From: Aquabacterium commune
GTDB taxonomy: Bacteria > Pseudomonadota > Gammaproteobacteria > Burkholderiales > Burkholderiaceae_C
Assembly (NCBI RefSeq): GCF_004362855.1
Contig: NZ_SNXW01000009.1
Location: 85,655 to 149,654, forward strand
Direction: 5' to 3'
Length of the DNA: 64,000 nucleotides
In this document: in pieces, positions 26,365 through 34,824 of the stretch
Position numbering within the stretch: position 1 is the stretch's first letter
How the letters are laid out: each line of letters begins with the position of its first letter
Position numbers and translations under genes: made by a program
Notes under the pieces: generated by a model
What the model saw: the letters and a program-made list of their open reading frames with translations, nothing else
The model's database searches: none
Told to the model about the DNA's origin: nothing

Positions 26365-28266
26365 TCATGCCGCATCTGCCGCATCGGGGGCTGGGGCGGG
26401 GGCCGTCGAGTCGGCCAGCATCTGCAGCAGGCGTTCGGCCTCGATGGGTTTCTTCAGCAACTGCACGCGCGCCTGGGCGGCTTCGTCCGTCAGGCCCTCG
26501 GAGGCCTCGCCCGTGAGCAGGAAGGCGGGCAGGTCGTCGCCGAATTCGTAGCGCAGCTGGCGGATGGCGTCCAGGCCATTGATGGACAGCCCCAGGCGGT
26601 GGTCGCTGACCAGCGCGGCTGGCATGTCGCCCTCGGGCATGCGGCCCTTCTCCTGCAGGGCGGCGACCGCGGCCAGGGCCTCGTCCGGCGTGGCCGCGCC
26701 CGCGACCTGCCAGCCGTGCTGTTGCAGCACCAGCGAGGTGCTGTCGCGCACCTGGGGGTCGTCTTCCACGAGCACGACCACGCCCCGCCCAGCGCGAGCC
26801 ATGGCCTGCGCTGTCGTGGCCGGGGCCACAGGCTTGGCAAGGGCCTGGGCGGCTGCCTGCGCTTGGCCGCCACCCGCTGCCGGCGTCACTTCGGCCAGGC
26901 TGGCCGGGATCAGGCGCGGCACGCGCACGCTGAAGCACGAGCCCCGCCCCAGGCGCGACAGCACCGTGACCGGCGTCGGCCCCAGCAGGCTCAGGCGGCG
27001 CACCACGGCCAGGCCCAGGCCCAGGCCCTCGCTGCTCAGGCGCCCGTCGTTGCGGGCCTGGAAATAGTCGTCGAAGATGCGGTGGCGGTGCTGGCGCTGG
27101 ATGCCCACGCCCGTGTCCCACACCTGGCAGATCACCCAGGGGCCGCGCTTGCGAGCGCGCAGGCGCACCTCGCCGTGCTCGGTGTAGCGCACGGCGTTGT
27201 TCAGCAGGTTGCGCAGGATGCGCTCCAGCACATAGCCATCGGTCTGCACCCATTCGCTGGTGGCATCGAGCTGCCAGCGCAGGCCCTGGCTGGCGCACAG
27301 GACGGAGAACTCGCTGTCCAGCCGCGCCCACATCTCGGCCAGGGGCAGGGCCTCGGCGCGGTAGTCCACGCGCTGGGCGTCCACCCGCGCCACGAAGAAC
27401 ATCTGCTCGAACATCGCCCCCAGCGAGCCCAGCGCCGTCTGCAGCTTGCGCAACAGGCTCTGGCCCTCGTCCTGGTGGATCCAGGGCTTGAGCGCGCTGC
27501 TCAGCAGCATCATCACGTGCAGGGGCTGGCGCAGATCGTGGCTGGCGGCGGCGAAGAACTCGCCTTTGAGGCGGTCCGCCGCTTCGGCGCGGGCCTTGGC
27601 CTCGGTCACTTTGTTGATCTCTTCGCGCAGTTGCAGCACCAGGCCGGCGTTCTCGTGGCGCAGCAGCACGGCCTCGCGCAGGCGGCGGTTCACGCTCAGC
27701 GACACGCCCATGCAGGTCAGCAGCGACACCACCAGGACCAGGGCCAGGAAACTGGAGCTGCCGTTGTGCTCGTTGGCCAGGCGCCCGGCCACCAGCAGCA
27801 GCACGGGCACGCTGCCCACGAAGGCCACAGCCCAGTCGTGGATGGTGACCAGCATGACCGTGTAGCCATAGACGATCAGCGCGGCCACGATGGTCATGCG
27901 CCATTCGGGCGTGGCCACGGGCAGCAGCGCCACCGCGATCAGGCCCCACATCGTGCCTTCGAGCGTGTGCCAGATCAGCAAGCGCGTGCGCCAGCGGCCA
28001 TAACCGGACTCGGTGATGCCGAAGCGGTGAAAGTGCCGCACCAGCATGCCCACGGTGGCCCACACGGTGAGGTGGCCGAAGGCCGGCAGCACCCATTTCC
28101 AGTGGGCCATGGGCCAGTCCCGCACCATCCAGCCCAGCATGAGCAGGGCGGCAAGTTGCGCGCCGATGGAGCCGGGCGAATGCCGCCAACTGTCGTTCAG
28201 CAGCTGCAGGTCGATGCGCGCCTCGATGGGCGACAGTCCCCGCAGCGACCGCCGCAGGATGCTCAC
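26365..28266 (-). CDS. Hybrid sensor histidine kinase with C-terminal receiver
   Basis: 633 residues from GTG at 28266. The N-terminal third (about 30-195) has six or so transmembrane helices and no large periplasmic sensor loop. A coiled coil precedes the H-box FFAAASHDLRQPLHVMM, followed by N-box (LRNLLNNAVRYTEHGE), G1 (VWDTGVGI) and G2 (SEGLGLGLAVV). An Ala-rich linker leads to a receiver domain with acidic pair VVLVEDD, phospho-acceptor in VSDHRLG, Thr in FLLTGE and Lys in LLKKP. Its GTG overlaps the stop of the response-regulator gene by 4 bp (GTGA), so the two form one system. The signal is unknown, probably membrane-derived or intracellular. Confidence 0.93.
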   Translation of the reverse strand: MSILRRSLRGLSPIEARIDLQLLNDSWRHSPGSIGAQLAALLMLGWMVRDWPMAHWKWVLPAFGHLTVWATVGMLVRHFHRFGITESGYGRWRTRLLIWHTLEGTMWGLIAVALLPVATPEWRMTIVAALIVYGYTVMLVTIHDWAVAFVGSVPVLLLVAGRLANEHNGSSSFLALVLVVSLLTCMGVSLSVNRRLREAVLLRHENAGLVLQLREEINKVTEAKARAEAADRLKGEFFAAASHDLRQPLHVMMLLSSALKPWIHQDEGQSLLRKLQTALGSLGAMFEQMFFVARVDAQRVDYRAEALPLAEMWARLDSEFSVLCASQGLRWQLDATSEWVQTDGYVLERILRNLLNNAVRYTEHGEVRLRARKRGPWVICQVWDTGVGIQRQHRHRIFDDYFQARNDGRLSSEGLGLGLAVVRRLSLLGPTPVTVLSRLGRGSCFSVRVPRLIPASLAEVTPAAGGGQAQAAAQALAKPVAPATTAQAMARAGRGVVVLVEDDPQVRDSTSLVLQQHGWQVAGAATPDEALAAVAALQEKGRMPEGDMPAALVSDHRLGLSINGLDAIRQLRYEFGDDLPAFLLTGEASEGLTDEAAQARVQLLKKPIEAERLLQMLADSTAPAPAPDAADAA

Positions 28267-28985
28267 ACGCTGTCCTGTTGCGGGTCGTGCTCGGTGCTGG
28301 TGTGCTCGTCAGCCTGGGGGCTGGCCGCTTGCGGGCTGCGCGAGCACAGCAAGACGAGTTGGGTGCGGCTGTGCACGCCGTAGGCGCGGAAGATCGCGCT
28401 GACGTGCAGCTTGACGGTTTCGGCGCTGATGCCCAGGGCCGTGGCGATGGCGTGGTTGGTGCAGCCCTTGAGGATCCACTGCAGCACGTCCTTCTGGCGC
28501 GGCGTCAGGCGGATGGTGCGCAGCGCGCTGTCCTCGTCGGGCGCAGGGAAATCCACCTCGCTGGGCGACAGCAGCTCCGAGGGGAAGTGCAACCGGCCTT
28601 CGACCAGGGCCTGCAAGGCGCCGGTGAAGCCATCGATCTCGGCGAGCTTGGGGATGAAGCAGGAGGCACCGTGGTGGATGCACTCCAGCGCCACCTGCAC
28701 ATCGGCCTGTCCGGTGATGATGCCGATGCGTTGTGTTGGCGCGGCCGCACGCACGGCCTGCAACGTGGCCACGCCGCGGCTGTCGGGCAGGCCGAGGTCG
28801 AGCAGCACCACATCGATCGGGTCGGTGGCGGCGGTGTCTTCCAGCTTGGCCAGCGTGCTTTGCAGGGAGTTGGCCTGCGAGAAGCGCGCGGTCGGCGCAA
28901 GGCTGCGGATGGCCTGCATCATGCCTTCGCGGATGAGGCTGTGGTCGTCCACCAGCAGGTAATGGGGCGCGGGAGATACTTCCAT
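28263..28985 (-). CDS. LuxR/NarL-family response regulator
   Basis: 240 residues from the ATG at 28985. N-terminal receiver: acidic pair in LLVDDHS, phospho-acceptor Asp in VVLLDLGLPD. A C-terminal LuxR helix-turn-helix (about 165-225) reads LTPRQKDVLQWILKGCTNHAIATALGISAETVKLHVSAIF, the GerE-type signature. A Ser/Gln/Glu/Asp-rich tail follows. It is translationally coupled to the hybrid kinase and should be its DNA-binding output. No adjacent target operon stands out; proC directly downstream is the only co-directional neighbour. Confidence 0.93.
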   Translation of the reverse strand: MEVSPAPHYLLVDDHSLIREGMMQAIRSLAPTARFSQANSLQSTLAKLEDTAATDPIDVVLLDLGLPDSRGVATLQAVRAAAPTQRIGIITGQADVQVALECIHHGASCFIPKLAEIDGFTGALQALVEGRLHFPSELLSPSEVDFPAPDEDSALRTIRLTPRQKDVLQWILKGCTNHAIATALGISAETVKLHVSAIFRAYGVHSRTQLVLLCSRSPQAASPQADEHTSTEHDPQQDSV

Positions 28986-29023
28986 GGCAAGTCTTTCTTC
29001 AGACGGGCATCTTAGTGGGTGCG

Positions 29024-29710
29024 TCAGCGCTGGCCGAACAGGGCAGTCCCCACCCTGACCAGGGTTGACCCTTGTTCCACGGCCACTTCGAGGTCTGCGC
29101 TCATCCCCATCGACAGGGTGTCCAAGGGAAGACCCTCTGATTGCAGGAGATCGAAGACGACACGCACCGCCTGCAATTGCCGCCGCTGTTCGGCCGGGTC
29201 GGGCGAGGGCGCAGGCAAACCCATCACGCCGCGCAGTTGCAGGCGGGGCAGGGCGGCCACGGCCCGGGCCAGCGCCAGGGCTTCTTCGGGGGCGACGCCG
29301 CTTTTGCTGTCCTCGCCGCTGGTGTTGACCTGGATGCAGACCTGCAGGGGCGGCAGGTGGGCCGGGCGCTGCTCGCTCAGGCGCTGCGCGATTTTCAGGC
29401 GGTCCACCGTGTGCACCCAGTCGAAGGCCTCGGCCACCACGCGGGTCTTGTTGCTTTGCAGCGGCCCGATGAGGTGCCAGGTGATCTGGTCGCGCAGGTC
29501 GGCCAGCTCGGCGATCTTGTCGAGCGCCTCCTGCACGTAGTTCTCGCCGAACTGGTGCTGCCCGGCGGCCACGGCCTCGCGCACCGTTACCGCTGGAAAC
29601 GTCTTGCTCACGGCCAGCAGCGTCACGCTGCCGGGTGGGCGTCCAAATTCCGAAACAGCACGGGCAATCCTGCCCCTCACGAGTTGTAGCTTGTCTGCGA
29701 TCGTCGCCAT
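29024..29710 (-). CDS. yggS: YggS/PROSC-family PLP homeostasis protein
   Basis: 228 residues from the ATG at 29710 (family start MATIADKLQLVRGRI); an in-frame ATG at 29722 would add four. It is a TIM-barrel PLP-binding protein without catalytic activity that buffers intracellular pyridoxal phosphate. The PLP Lys is K36 in LLAVSKTFP; other family motifs are FGENYVQEALDKI, WHLIGPLQSNKTR, LPAPSPDP and LSMGMSADLEVAVEQGSTLVRVGTALFG. It is divergent from pilT, a common pairing: in many proteobacteria yggS lies back to back with pilT. Confidence 0.95.
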   Translation of the reverse strand: MATIADKLQLVRGRIARAVSEFGRPPGSVTLLAVSKTFPAVTVREAVAAGQHQFGENYVQEALDKIAELADLRDQITWHLIGPLQSNKTRVVAEAFDWVHTVDRLKIAQRLSEQRPAHLPPLQVCIQVNTSGEDSKSGVAPEEALALARAVAALPRLQLRGVMGLPAPSPDPAEQRRQLQAVRVVFDLLQSEGLPLDTLSMGMSADLEVAVEQGSTLVRVGTALFGQR

Positions 29711-29713
29711 AAT
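29684..29713 (+). promoter_or_regulatory. Candidate pilT promoter inside the 5' end of yggS
   Basis: TTGTAG (29684-29689) and CATAAT (29708-29713) are 18 bp apart. The -10 overlaps the yggS start codon on the other strand. Transcription would begin near 29720, leaving about 29 nt before the pilT ATG. The divergent genes therefore share almost no non-coding DNA. Confidence 0.42.
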
Positions 29714-29748
29714 GGGTCTCATCCGTTGTGCCCAGTTTCACATCATCC

Positions 29749-30792
29749 ATGGACATCACCCAGCTGCTTGCCTTCTCGGTCAAAAACAAGGCGTCTGACC
29801 TGCACCTGTCGGCGGGCCTGCCGCCCATGATCCGGGTGCATGGCGATGTGCGTCGCATCAACGTCGATGCGCTGGACCACAAACAGGTCCACGACATGGT
29901 CTATGACATCATGAACGACGTGCAGCGCAAGCACTACGAAGAAACGCTGGAGGTGGACTTCTCTTTCGAGATCCAGGGCCTGGCGCGTTTCCGCGTCAAC
30001 GCCTTCAACCAGAACCGCGGCGCCGGCGCCGTGTTCCGGACCATCCCGAGCAAGATCCTGACCTTGGAGCAACTGGCCGCGCCCAAGGTGTTTGGCGACC
30101 TGGCGCTCAAGCCGCGCGGCCTGGTGCTGGTCACGGGCCCCACGGGCTCGGGCAAGTCCACCACGCTCGCCGCCATGGTCAACCACCTCAACGAGACCGA
30201 GTACGGCCACGTGCTGACGGTGGAAGACCCCATCGAATTCGTGCACGAGTCCAAGAAGTGCCTGATCAACCAGCGCGAGGTCGGCCCGCACACCCTGAGC
30301 TTCGCCAACGCCCTGCGCTCGGCCCTGCGCGAAGACCCGGACTGCATCTTGGTGGGTGAAATGCGCGACCTGGAAACCATCCGCCTGGCGCTGACCGCCG
30401 CCGAAACCGGCCACTTGGTGTTCGGCACGCTGCACACCTCGTCGGCGGCGAAAACCATCGACCGGGTGGTGGACGTCTTCCCCGCGGCCGAGAAGGACAT
30501 GGTTCGCGCCATGTTGTCGGAGTCGCTGCAGGCCGTTGTGTCACAGACGCTGTGCAAGACCAAGGACGGCAACGGCCGCGTGGCCGCGCACGAAATCATG
30601 ATCGGCACGCCCGCCATCCGCAACCTGATCCGCGAAAACAAGATCGCGCAGATGTACTCGTCCATCCAGACCGGCAACAGCCTGGGCATGCAGACGCTGG
30701 ACCAGAACCTCGCCGACCTCGTGCGCCGCAACGTGATCTCGCCGTCCGAGGCACGCGCCAAGGCCAAGATCCCCGAAAACTTCCCGGGATGA
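29749..30792 (+). CDS. pilT: Type IV pilus retraction ATPase PilT
   Basis: 347 residues from the ATG at 29749 (MDITQLLAFSVKNKASDLHLSAG, the family start). Hexameric cytoplasmic ATPase that depolymerises pilin to retract type IV pili and drive twitching. Walker A is GPTGSGKST at residues 130-138; the Asp box (LTVEDPIEFVHE), Walker B (DCILVGEMRDLETI) and His box (GHLVFGTLHTSSAAKTIDR) are all intact. The C-terminal AIRNLIREN element typical of PilT is present. Its stop overlaps the next start by 4 bp. Confidence 0.97.
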   Translation: MDITQLLAFSVKNKASDLHLSAGLPPMIRVHGDVRRINVDALDHKQVHDMVYDIMNDVQRKHYEETLEVDFSFEIQGLARFRVNAFNQNRGAGAVFRTIPSKILTLEQLAAPKVFGDLALKPRGLVLVTGPTGSGKSTTLAAMVNHLNETEYGHVLTVEDPIEFVHESKKCLINQREVGPHTLSFANALRSALREDPDCILVGEMRDLETIRLALTAAETGHLVFGTLHTSSAAKTIDRVVDVFPAAEKDMVRAMLSESLQAVVSQTLCKTKDGNGRVAAHEIMIGTPAIRNLIRENKIAQMYSSIQTGNSLGMQTLDQNLADLVRRNVISPSEARAKAKIPENFPG

Positions 30793-31448
30793 CCATGAAG
30801 CGCTTCCTGGACCGCTTCGTGGGCGCAGGCAAACGGCCCGATGACCCGAGCCACGCACCCGCCGAGGCCGACGACGAAGGTTTTTTCGCCACGCAGTTCA
30901 TGGAGCGCCCGGAAGACGTGCGCGCCACCTCGGCCTGGAACGCCCGCGCCCTGGCCGTGGGCGCCCACCCGCTGGAGCCCGAGCTCGGCCTCAAGCTGCT
31001 GCTGGCGGCCTGGGGCAGCGATGTGCTGATGGCCTCGCTGTCCGACGAAGACCACCGCAAGGTGCTGGAGCACCTGCAGTTCGTCACCGTGCCGCCGGGG
31101 CGTGAGCTCATCGTGCAGGACGAAAAGGGCGACTACGCGCTCATCGTGCTCGAAGGCCTGGTGGCCGTGGACCGCATCCAGCCCACCGGCGCGCATGCCC
31201 GCCTGGCCGAGGCCCGCGAGGGCGATGTGCTGGGCGAGATGTCCCTGCTCGATGCCGGCAGCCGCTTCGCCTCCTGCCTGACGCTCAGCCGCGTGTCGCT
31301 GGCCGTGCTCAGCAGCCACGCGCTGGACGAGCTCGCCATCGAAGACCCCCGCCTGGGCATGGCCCTCATGACCTCGATGGCGCGCCGCCTGTCGCTGCGC
31401 ATGCGCCAGCTCAGTGCGCGCCTGGGTGCGCTGCTGACGGCTGGCTGA
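30789..31448 (+). CDS. Cyclic-nucleotide-binding-domain protein between pilT and pilU
   Basis: 219 residues starting at the ATGA overlap with pilT (a second ATG lies at 30795). Residues about 95-185 have a cNMP-binding fold: FVTVPPGRELIVQDEKGDYALIVLEGLVAVDR, then the phosphate-binding-cassette region EGDVLGEMSLLDAGSRFASCLTLSRVSLAVLS. There is no DNA-binding domain; helical flanks surround the domain. It could bind cAMP or c-di-GMP and modulate the two pilus ATPases; ligand contacts (GE...R/S in GEMSLLDAGSRFAS) look partly kept. The location inside the pilT-pilU operon is the main functional clue. Confidence 0.85.
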   Translation: MTMKRFLDRFVGAGKRPDDPSHAPAEADDEGFFATQFMERPEDVRATSAWNARALAVGAHPLEPELGLKLLLAAWGSDVLMASLSDEDHRKVLEHLQFVTVPPGRELIVQDEKGDYALIVLEGLVAVDRIQPTGAHARLAEAREGDVLGEMSLLDAGSRFASCLTLSRVSLAVLSSHALDELAIEDPRLGMALMTSMARRLSLRMRQLSARLGALLTAG

Positions 31449-31475
31449 CCCTCCACCCCATTCCGGCAGACCACC

Positions 31476-32612
31476 ATGGAACGCGATCAAGCCTCGAAGT
31501 TCATCACCGACCTGTTGCGCCTGATGGTGTCGCGCGGTGGCTCCGACCTCTTCCTCACGGCCGAATTCCCGCCCGCCATCAAGGTGGACGGCAAGGTCAC
31601 CAAGGTCTCGCCGCAGCCCTTGACGCCGGGCCACACCCTGGCCCTGGCCCGCTCGGTCATGAACGACAAGCAGGCCGCCGAGTTCGAGCGCACCAAGGAG
31701 TGCAACTTCGCCATCTCGCCCAGCGGCGTGGGGCGTTTCCGCGTGAACGCCTTCGTGCAGCAAGGCCATGTGGGCATGGTGATGCGCGTCATCCCGCAGG
31801 TCGTGCCGACCATTGACGCGATGCACCTGCCGCAGGTGCTCAAGGAAGTGTCGTCCACCAAGCGCGGCCTGGTCATCCTCGTGGGGGCGACGGGCTCGGG
31901 CAAGTCGACCACGCTGGCCGCCATGGTGGACCACCGCAACGAGAGCTCCTACGGGCACATCATCACGCTGGAAGACCCGGTCGAGTTCGTGCACCCGCAC
32001 AAGAACTGCATCGTCACGCAGCGTGAAATCGGCATCGACACCGACGACTGGGGCATCGCCCTGAAGAACACCCTGCGCCAGGCGCCCGACGTCATCCTGA
32101 TGGGCGAAATCCGCGACCGCGAGGCCATGGAGCACGCCGTGCAGTTCGCCGAAACCGGCCACCTGTGCATGGCCACGCTGCACGCCAACAGCGCCAACCA
32201 GGCGCTGGACCGCATCATCAACTTCTTCCCCGAAGAGCGCCGCCCGCAGCTGCTGATGGACCTCTCGCTCAACCTCAAGGCCCTGGTCTCGCAGCGCCTG
32301 ATGCCGCGCCAGCAAGGCAAGGGCCGGGTGGCGGCGGTCGAGATCCTGCTGAACACGCCGCTGATCGCGGACCTCATCTTCAAGGGCGAGGTCGGCGAGA
32401 TCAAGGAGATCATGAAGAAGTCGCGCGAGCTGGGCATGCAGACCTTCGACCAGGCGCTCTACGACCTCTTCGAGGGCAATGACATCACCTACGAAGACGC
32501 GCTGCGCAACGCCGATTCGGTCAACGACCTGCGCTTGCAGATCAAGCTCCACAGCCAGCGCGCGCGCAACCAGGATCTGGGCGCCGGCACCGAGCACCTG
32601 AGGATCGTCTGA
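31476..32612 (+). CDS. pilU: Type IV pilus accessory retraction ATPase PilU
   Basis: 378 residues, PilT paralogue. Family start MERDQASKFITDLLRLMVSRGGSDLFLTA. Walker A GATGSGKST at about residues 137-145, Asp box LEDPVEFVHPHKNC, Walker B VILMGEIRDREAMEHAV, His box GHLCMATLHANSANQALDR. PilU assists PilT-dependent retraction. It lies 27 nt after the cNMP-binding gene and its last base region overlaps the following start codon by one base, so four genes form one transcript. Confidence 0.96.
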   Translation: MERDQASKFITDLLRLMVSRGGSDLFLTAEFPPAIKVDGKVTKVSPQPLTPGHTLALARSVMNDKQAAEFERTKECNFAISPSGVGRFRVNAFVQQGHVGMVMRVIPQVVPTIDAMHLPQVLKEVSSTKRGLVILVGATGSGKSTTLAAMVDHRNESSYGHIITLEDPVEFVHPHKNCIVTQREIGIDTDDWGIALKNTLRQAPDVILMGEIRDREAMEHAVQFAETGHLCMATLHANSANQALDRIINFFPEERRPQLLMDLSLNLKALVSQRLMPRQQGKGRVAAVEILLNTPLIADLIFKGEVGEIKEIMKKSRELGMQTFDQALYDLFEGNDITYEDALRNADSVNDLRLQIKLHSQRARNQDLGAGTEHLRIV

Positions 32613-33532
32613 TGTCCGTGACCGACAAGGCTTACGCCCCGCACCCGTCCACCCGCGTGGCTTTCATCGGCCTGGGCACCATGGGCGCCCCGATGGCCGC
32701 GCACCTGCTGCGCGCCGGCCACCACGTCACCGTGTACAACCGCACGGCCGCCAAGGCGCAGGCCTGGTTGACCGAGCAGGCGGGCGCGGTGGTTCAGGCG
32801 CAGGCTCAGACCGCCGTCACCCCGGCCGAGGCCGCCCGCGGCGCCACCGTGGTGTTCACCTGCGTGGGCAACGACGACGACCTGCGCGAGGTGGTCAGCG
32901 GCCCGCAAGGCGTGTTCCAGACCTTGCAGCCTGGCGGCACCGTGGTGGACCACACCACCGCCTCGGCCGATGTGGCGCGTGAACTGGCGGCAGCCGCCCG
33001 CGAGCGTGGTTTGCAGTTCGTCGATGCGCCCGTGTCGGGTGGCAATGTCGGCGCCATCAACGGGGCACTGACGGTGATGTGCGGTGGCGATGCGCAGGCT
33101 TTCGCGCAGGTGCAGCCGCTCATCGTGGCCTTCGCGCGGGCGGTCACCCACCTGGGCGACAGCGGCGCGGGGCAGTTGGCCAAGATGGTCAACCAGATCT
33201 GCGTGGGCGGTGTCTTGCAAAGCCTGGCCGAGGCCCTGGCTTTTGGCGAGAAGGCCGGGCTGGACATGCCCAAGGTGCTGGACGTCATCTCGCAAGGCGC
33301 GGCCAGCAGCTGGCAGATGGTCCACCGGGGCCCGACCATGCTGCGCAGCGAGTTCGACTTCGGCTTCGCCGTCGACTGGATGCGCAAGGACCTGGGCCTG
33401 GTGCTCGACGAGGCGCTCCGCCTGGGCGCCCGCGTGCCGGCCACAGCCCTCATCGACCAGTTCTATGCCGATGTGCAGGCCATGGGCGGCGGCCGCCAGG
33501 ACACCTCCAGCCTGATCCGCCGTTTGCGCTGA
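32612..33532 (+). CDS. NAD(P)-dependent beta-hydroxyacid dehydrogenase (3-hydroxyisobutyrate dehydrogenase family)
   Basis: 306 residues. N-terminal Rossmann motif VAFIGLGTMGAPMAAHLLRAGH; substrate-binding motif FVDAPVSGGNVGAINGALTVMCGG; catalytic Lys in GAGQLAKMVNQICVGG. The family includes 3-hydroxyisobutyrate, tartronate-semialdehyde and related dehydrogenases, which cannot be separated by eye. The ATG overlaps the pilU stop, yet the function is metabolic; this is a frequent neighbour of pilU in Burkholderiales as I recall. It ends in a convergent region with short tandem repeats. Confidence 0.88.
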   Translation: MSVTDKAYAPHPSTRVAFIGLGTMGAPMAAHLLRAGHHVTVYNRTAAKAQAWLTEQAGAVVQAQAQTAVTPAEAARGATVVFTCVGNDDDLREVVSGPQGVFQTLQPGGTVVDHTTASADVARELAAAARERGLQFVDAPVSGGNVGAINGALTVMCGGDAQAFAQVQPLIVAFARAVTHLGDSGAGQLAKMVNQICVGGVLQSLAEALAFGEKAGLDMPKVLDVISQGAASSWQMVHRGPTMLRSEFDFGFAVDWMRKDLGLVLDEALRLGARVPATALIDQFYADVQAMGGGRQDTSSLIRRLR

Positions 33533-33534
33533 TT

Positions 33535-33561
33535 CAGCGCTGAATCAGCGCTGAATCAGCG
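33535..33561. repeat. 11-bp tandem repeat between convergent stops
   Basis: CAGCGCTGAAT occurs twice in a row and is followed by a partial CAGCG. The left part forms the perfect palindrome GATTCAGCGCTGAATC (33531-33546). It lies between the dehydrogenase stop and, overlapping it, the dolP stop, and could fold as a shared bidirectional terminator, though without T-tracts. Confidence 0.75.
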
Positions 33562-34227
33562 TGGGGAGGCTGGCGCGTTCGCTGGCTCGCTGCTCACCGG
33601 CTTGGGTTGGCGCTTGGCCAGCTCGTCCTCGCTGATGATCTGGAAGACCTTCACGACCTTCTTGACGCCGTCGATGCTGGCGGTCAACTCGGCGGCGCGG
33701 TTGGCTTCGCGCTCGCTCACGATGCCCATCAGATAGACCTCGCCGCGCTCGACGACGATGTCGAAGGCGCTGCTGATGACGTCGCGGGCGTCCACCAGGG
33801 TGGCGCGCACTTTGCTGGCCAGCAGCACATCGTTGGAGCGCGAGCCCAGCGTGCTGTTGGTGGCCACGACCAGCTGGTTGACCACGGTGCCGGCGTTTTC
33901 CACGCGGGCCGCGATCTGCTCGGCCGTCAGGCGGTCGGGCTCGGCCGGCACCTCGCCGGTCAGCAGCACCATGCGGTTGTAGGCGTTGACGTTGATGTGG
34001 GCGCGGCCACCGAAGGCATCGCCCAGGCGGTTGCTGGTTTTCAGTTCGATGGCCTTGTCTTCGACCTGCGCGCCCGAGGTGCGGCGGTCAGAGGCGACGA
34101 GCGCGCCACCGACCGCAGTGCCCAGCAACAGCGGGGCACAGGCGCTCAGGCTGGCGGCGGCCAACAGGGCGCAGACCAGGCGGGTGCGCAGGGCGGGGGT
34201 GTGCGGGGTCGTGCGCAGTGGGGTCAT
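33556..34227 (-). CDS. dolP: BON-domain outer-membrane lipoprotein (DolP/YraP-like)
   Basis: 223 residues. Signal peptide with lipobox LSACAPLLLGTAVGG. Two BON domains follow, about residues 50-120 (AIELKTSNRLGD...NVNAYNRMVLLTGEVP) and 125-200 (DVLLASKVRATLVDARDVISSAFDIVVERGEVYLMGIVSEREANRAAEL). DolP supports outer-membrane integrity and BAM function in enterobacteria. Its ATG overlaps the stop of the upstream SIS gene by 4 bp, in the conserved yraN-diaA-dolP order, which supports the name despite divergent sequence. Confidence 0.85.
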   Translation of the reverse strand: MTPLRTTPHTPALRTRLVCALLAAASLSACAPLLLGTAVGGALVASDRRTSGAQVEDKAIELKTSNRLGDAFGGRAHINVNAYNRMVLLTGEVPAEPDRLTAEQIAARVENAGTVVNQLVVATNSTLGSRSNDVLLASKVRATLVDARDVISSAFDIVVERGEVYLMGIVSEREANRAAELTASIDGVKKVVKVFQIISEDELAKRQPKPVSSEPANAPASPR

Positions 34228-34802
34228 TCAGCTTCTCCGAGCAAGTGGTTGTCAACGGCTGCGCACAGGCCATGCAAGGCCAGCCATCCCAGGGCGAAAA
34301 GGGTGGGTGCCTGGGTTCCCGGCAGGGGCACCCAGACGTCGGTGTCGCGCAGTTGCGGGCCCAGCACGCTGGCGGCTTCGCCGGTGAAGGCGACCAGGGT
34401 GAGGTCCAGCTCGCGCGCGGCTTGGGTGGCGGCGAGCAAATCGGGCTCGTCGCGCTCCATCGAAAAAGCCAGCCAGACATCGCCCGGGTGACCGAGCGCA
34501 TGGAGCTGCTGGGCCAGGGTGGCGTGTTGCGGGCTGCTGGCCGGCACCAGGGCGTGTGCCGCCAGGGGAGGGCGCTCGCGGCCCGACCCTCGCACCAGCA
34601 GGTTGGCGGCTTGTTGGGCCAGCCAGGCGGCTTCGGCCTCGCCGGCGCACAGCACGCGTCCGCCAGCGGTCAGGGTGTGCATCAAGGCTTGTGCCGCGAA
34701 GTTCAGCTGCAGCGCCAGGCGCTCGGACGATTGGTAGAGCCAGTCGGCGGTTTCCAGCAGGGGCTGCTGCAGGTGGGTGGGCAGGTAAGGGGTCTCCGGC
34801 AT
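34224..34802 (-). CDS. SIS-domain phosphoheptose isomerase-like protein (DiaA position)
   Basis: 192 residues from the ATG at 34802; an alternative at 34835 overlaps yraN. SIS-domain layout is visible: an N-terminal helix pair, then ALMHTLTAGGRVLCAGEAEAAWLAQQAANLLV, GDVWLAFSMERDEPDLLAATQAARELDLTLVAFTG and a C-terminal helix GWLALHGLCAAVDNHL. The usual GNGGSA glycine loop of GmhA/DiaA is replaced by AGEAEAAW, so sugar-phosphate isomerase activity is unlikely. The position between yraN and dolP matches DiaA, which helps DnaA oligomerise at oriC in E. coli, but the same role here is inference. Confidence 0.78.
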   Translation of the reverse strand: MPETPYLPTHLQQPLLETADWLYQSSERLALQLNFAAQALMHTLTAGGRVLCAGEAEAAWLAQQAANLLVRGSGRERPPLAAHALVPASSPQHATLAQQLHALGHPGDVWLAFSMERDEPDLLAATQAARELDLTLVAFTGEAASVLGPQLRDTDVWVPLPGTQAPTLFALGWLALHGLCAAVDNHLLGEAE

Positions 34803-34824
34803 ATGCGGCCGATGATATGTCAGC

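Noticed and set aside
26356..28189. Upstream extension of the proC frame through the kinase gene
   Set aside because: The frame stays open only because of GC bias; ProC similarity starts at the ATG at 26356 and the kinase occupies the other frame.
29934..32597. 887-codon minus-strand frame opposite pilT and pilU
   Set aside because: It spans two certain genes and their spacer with no recognisable domain.
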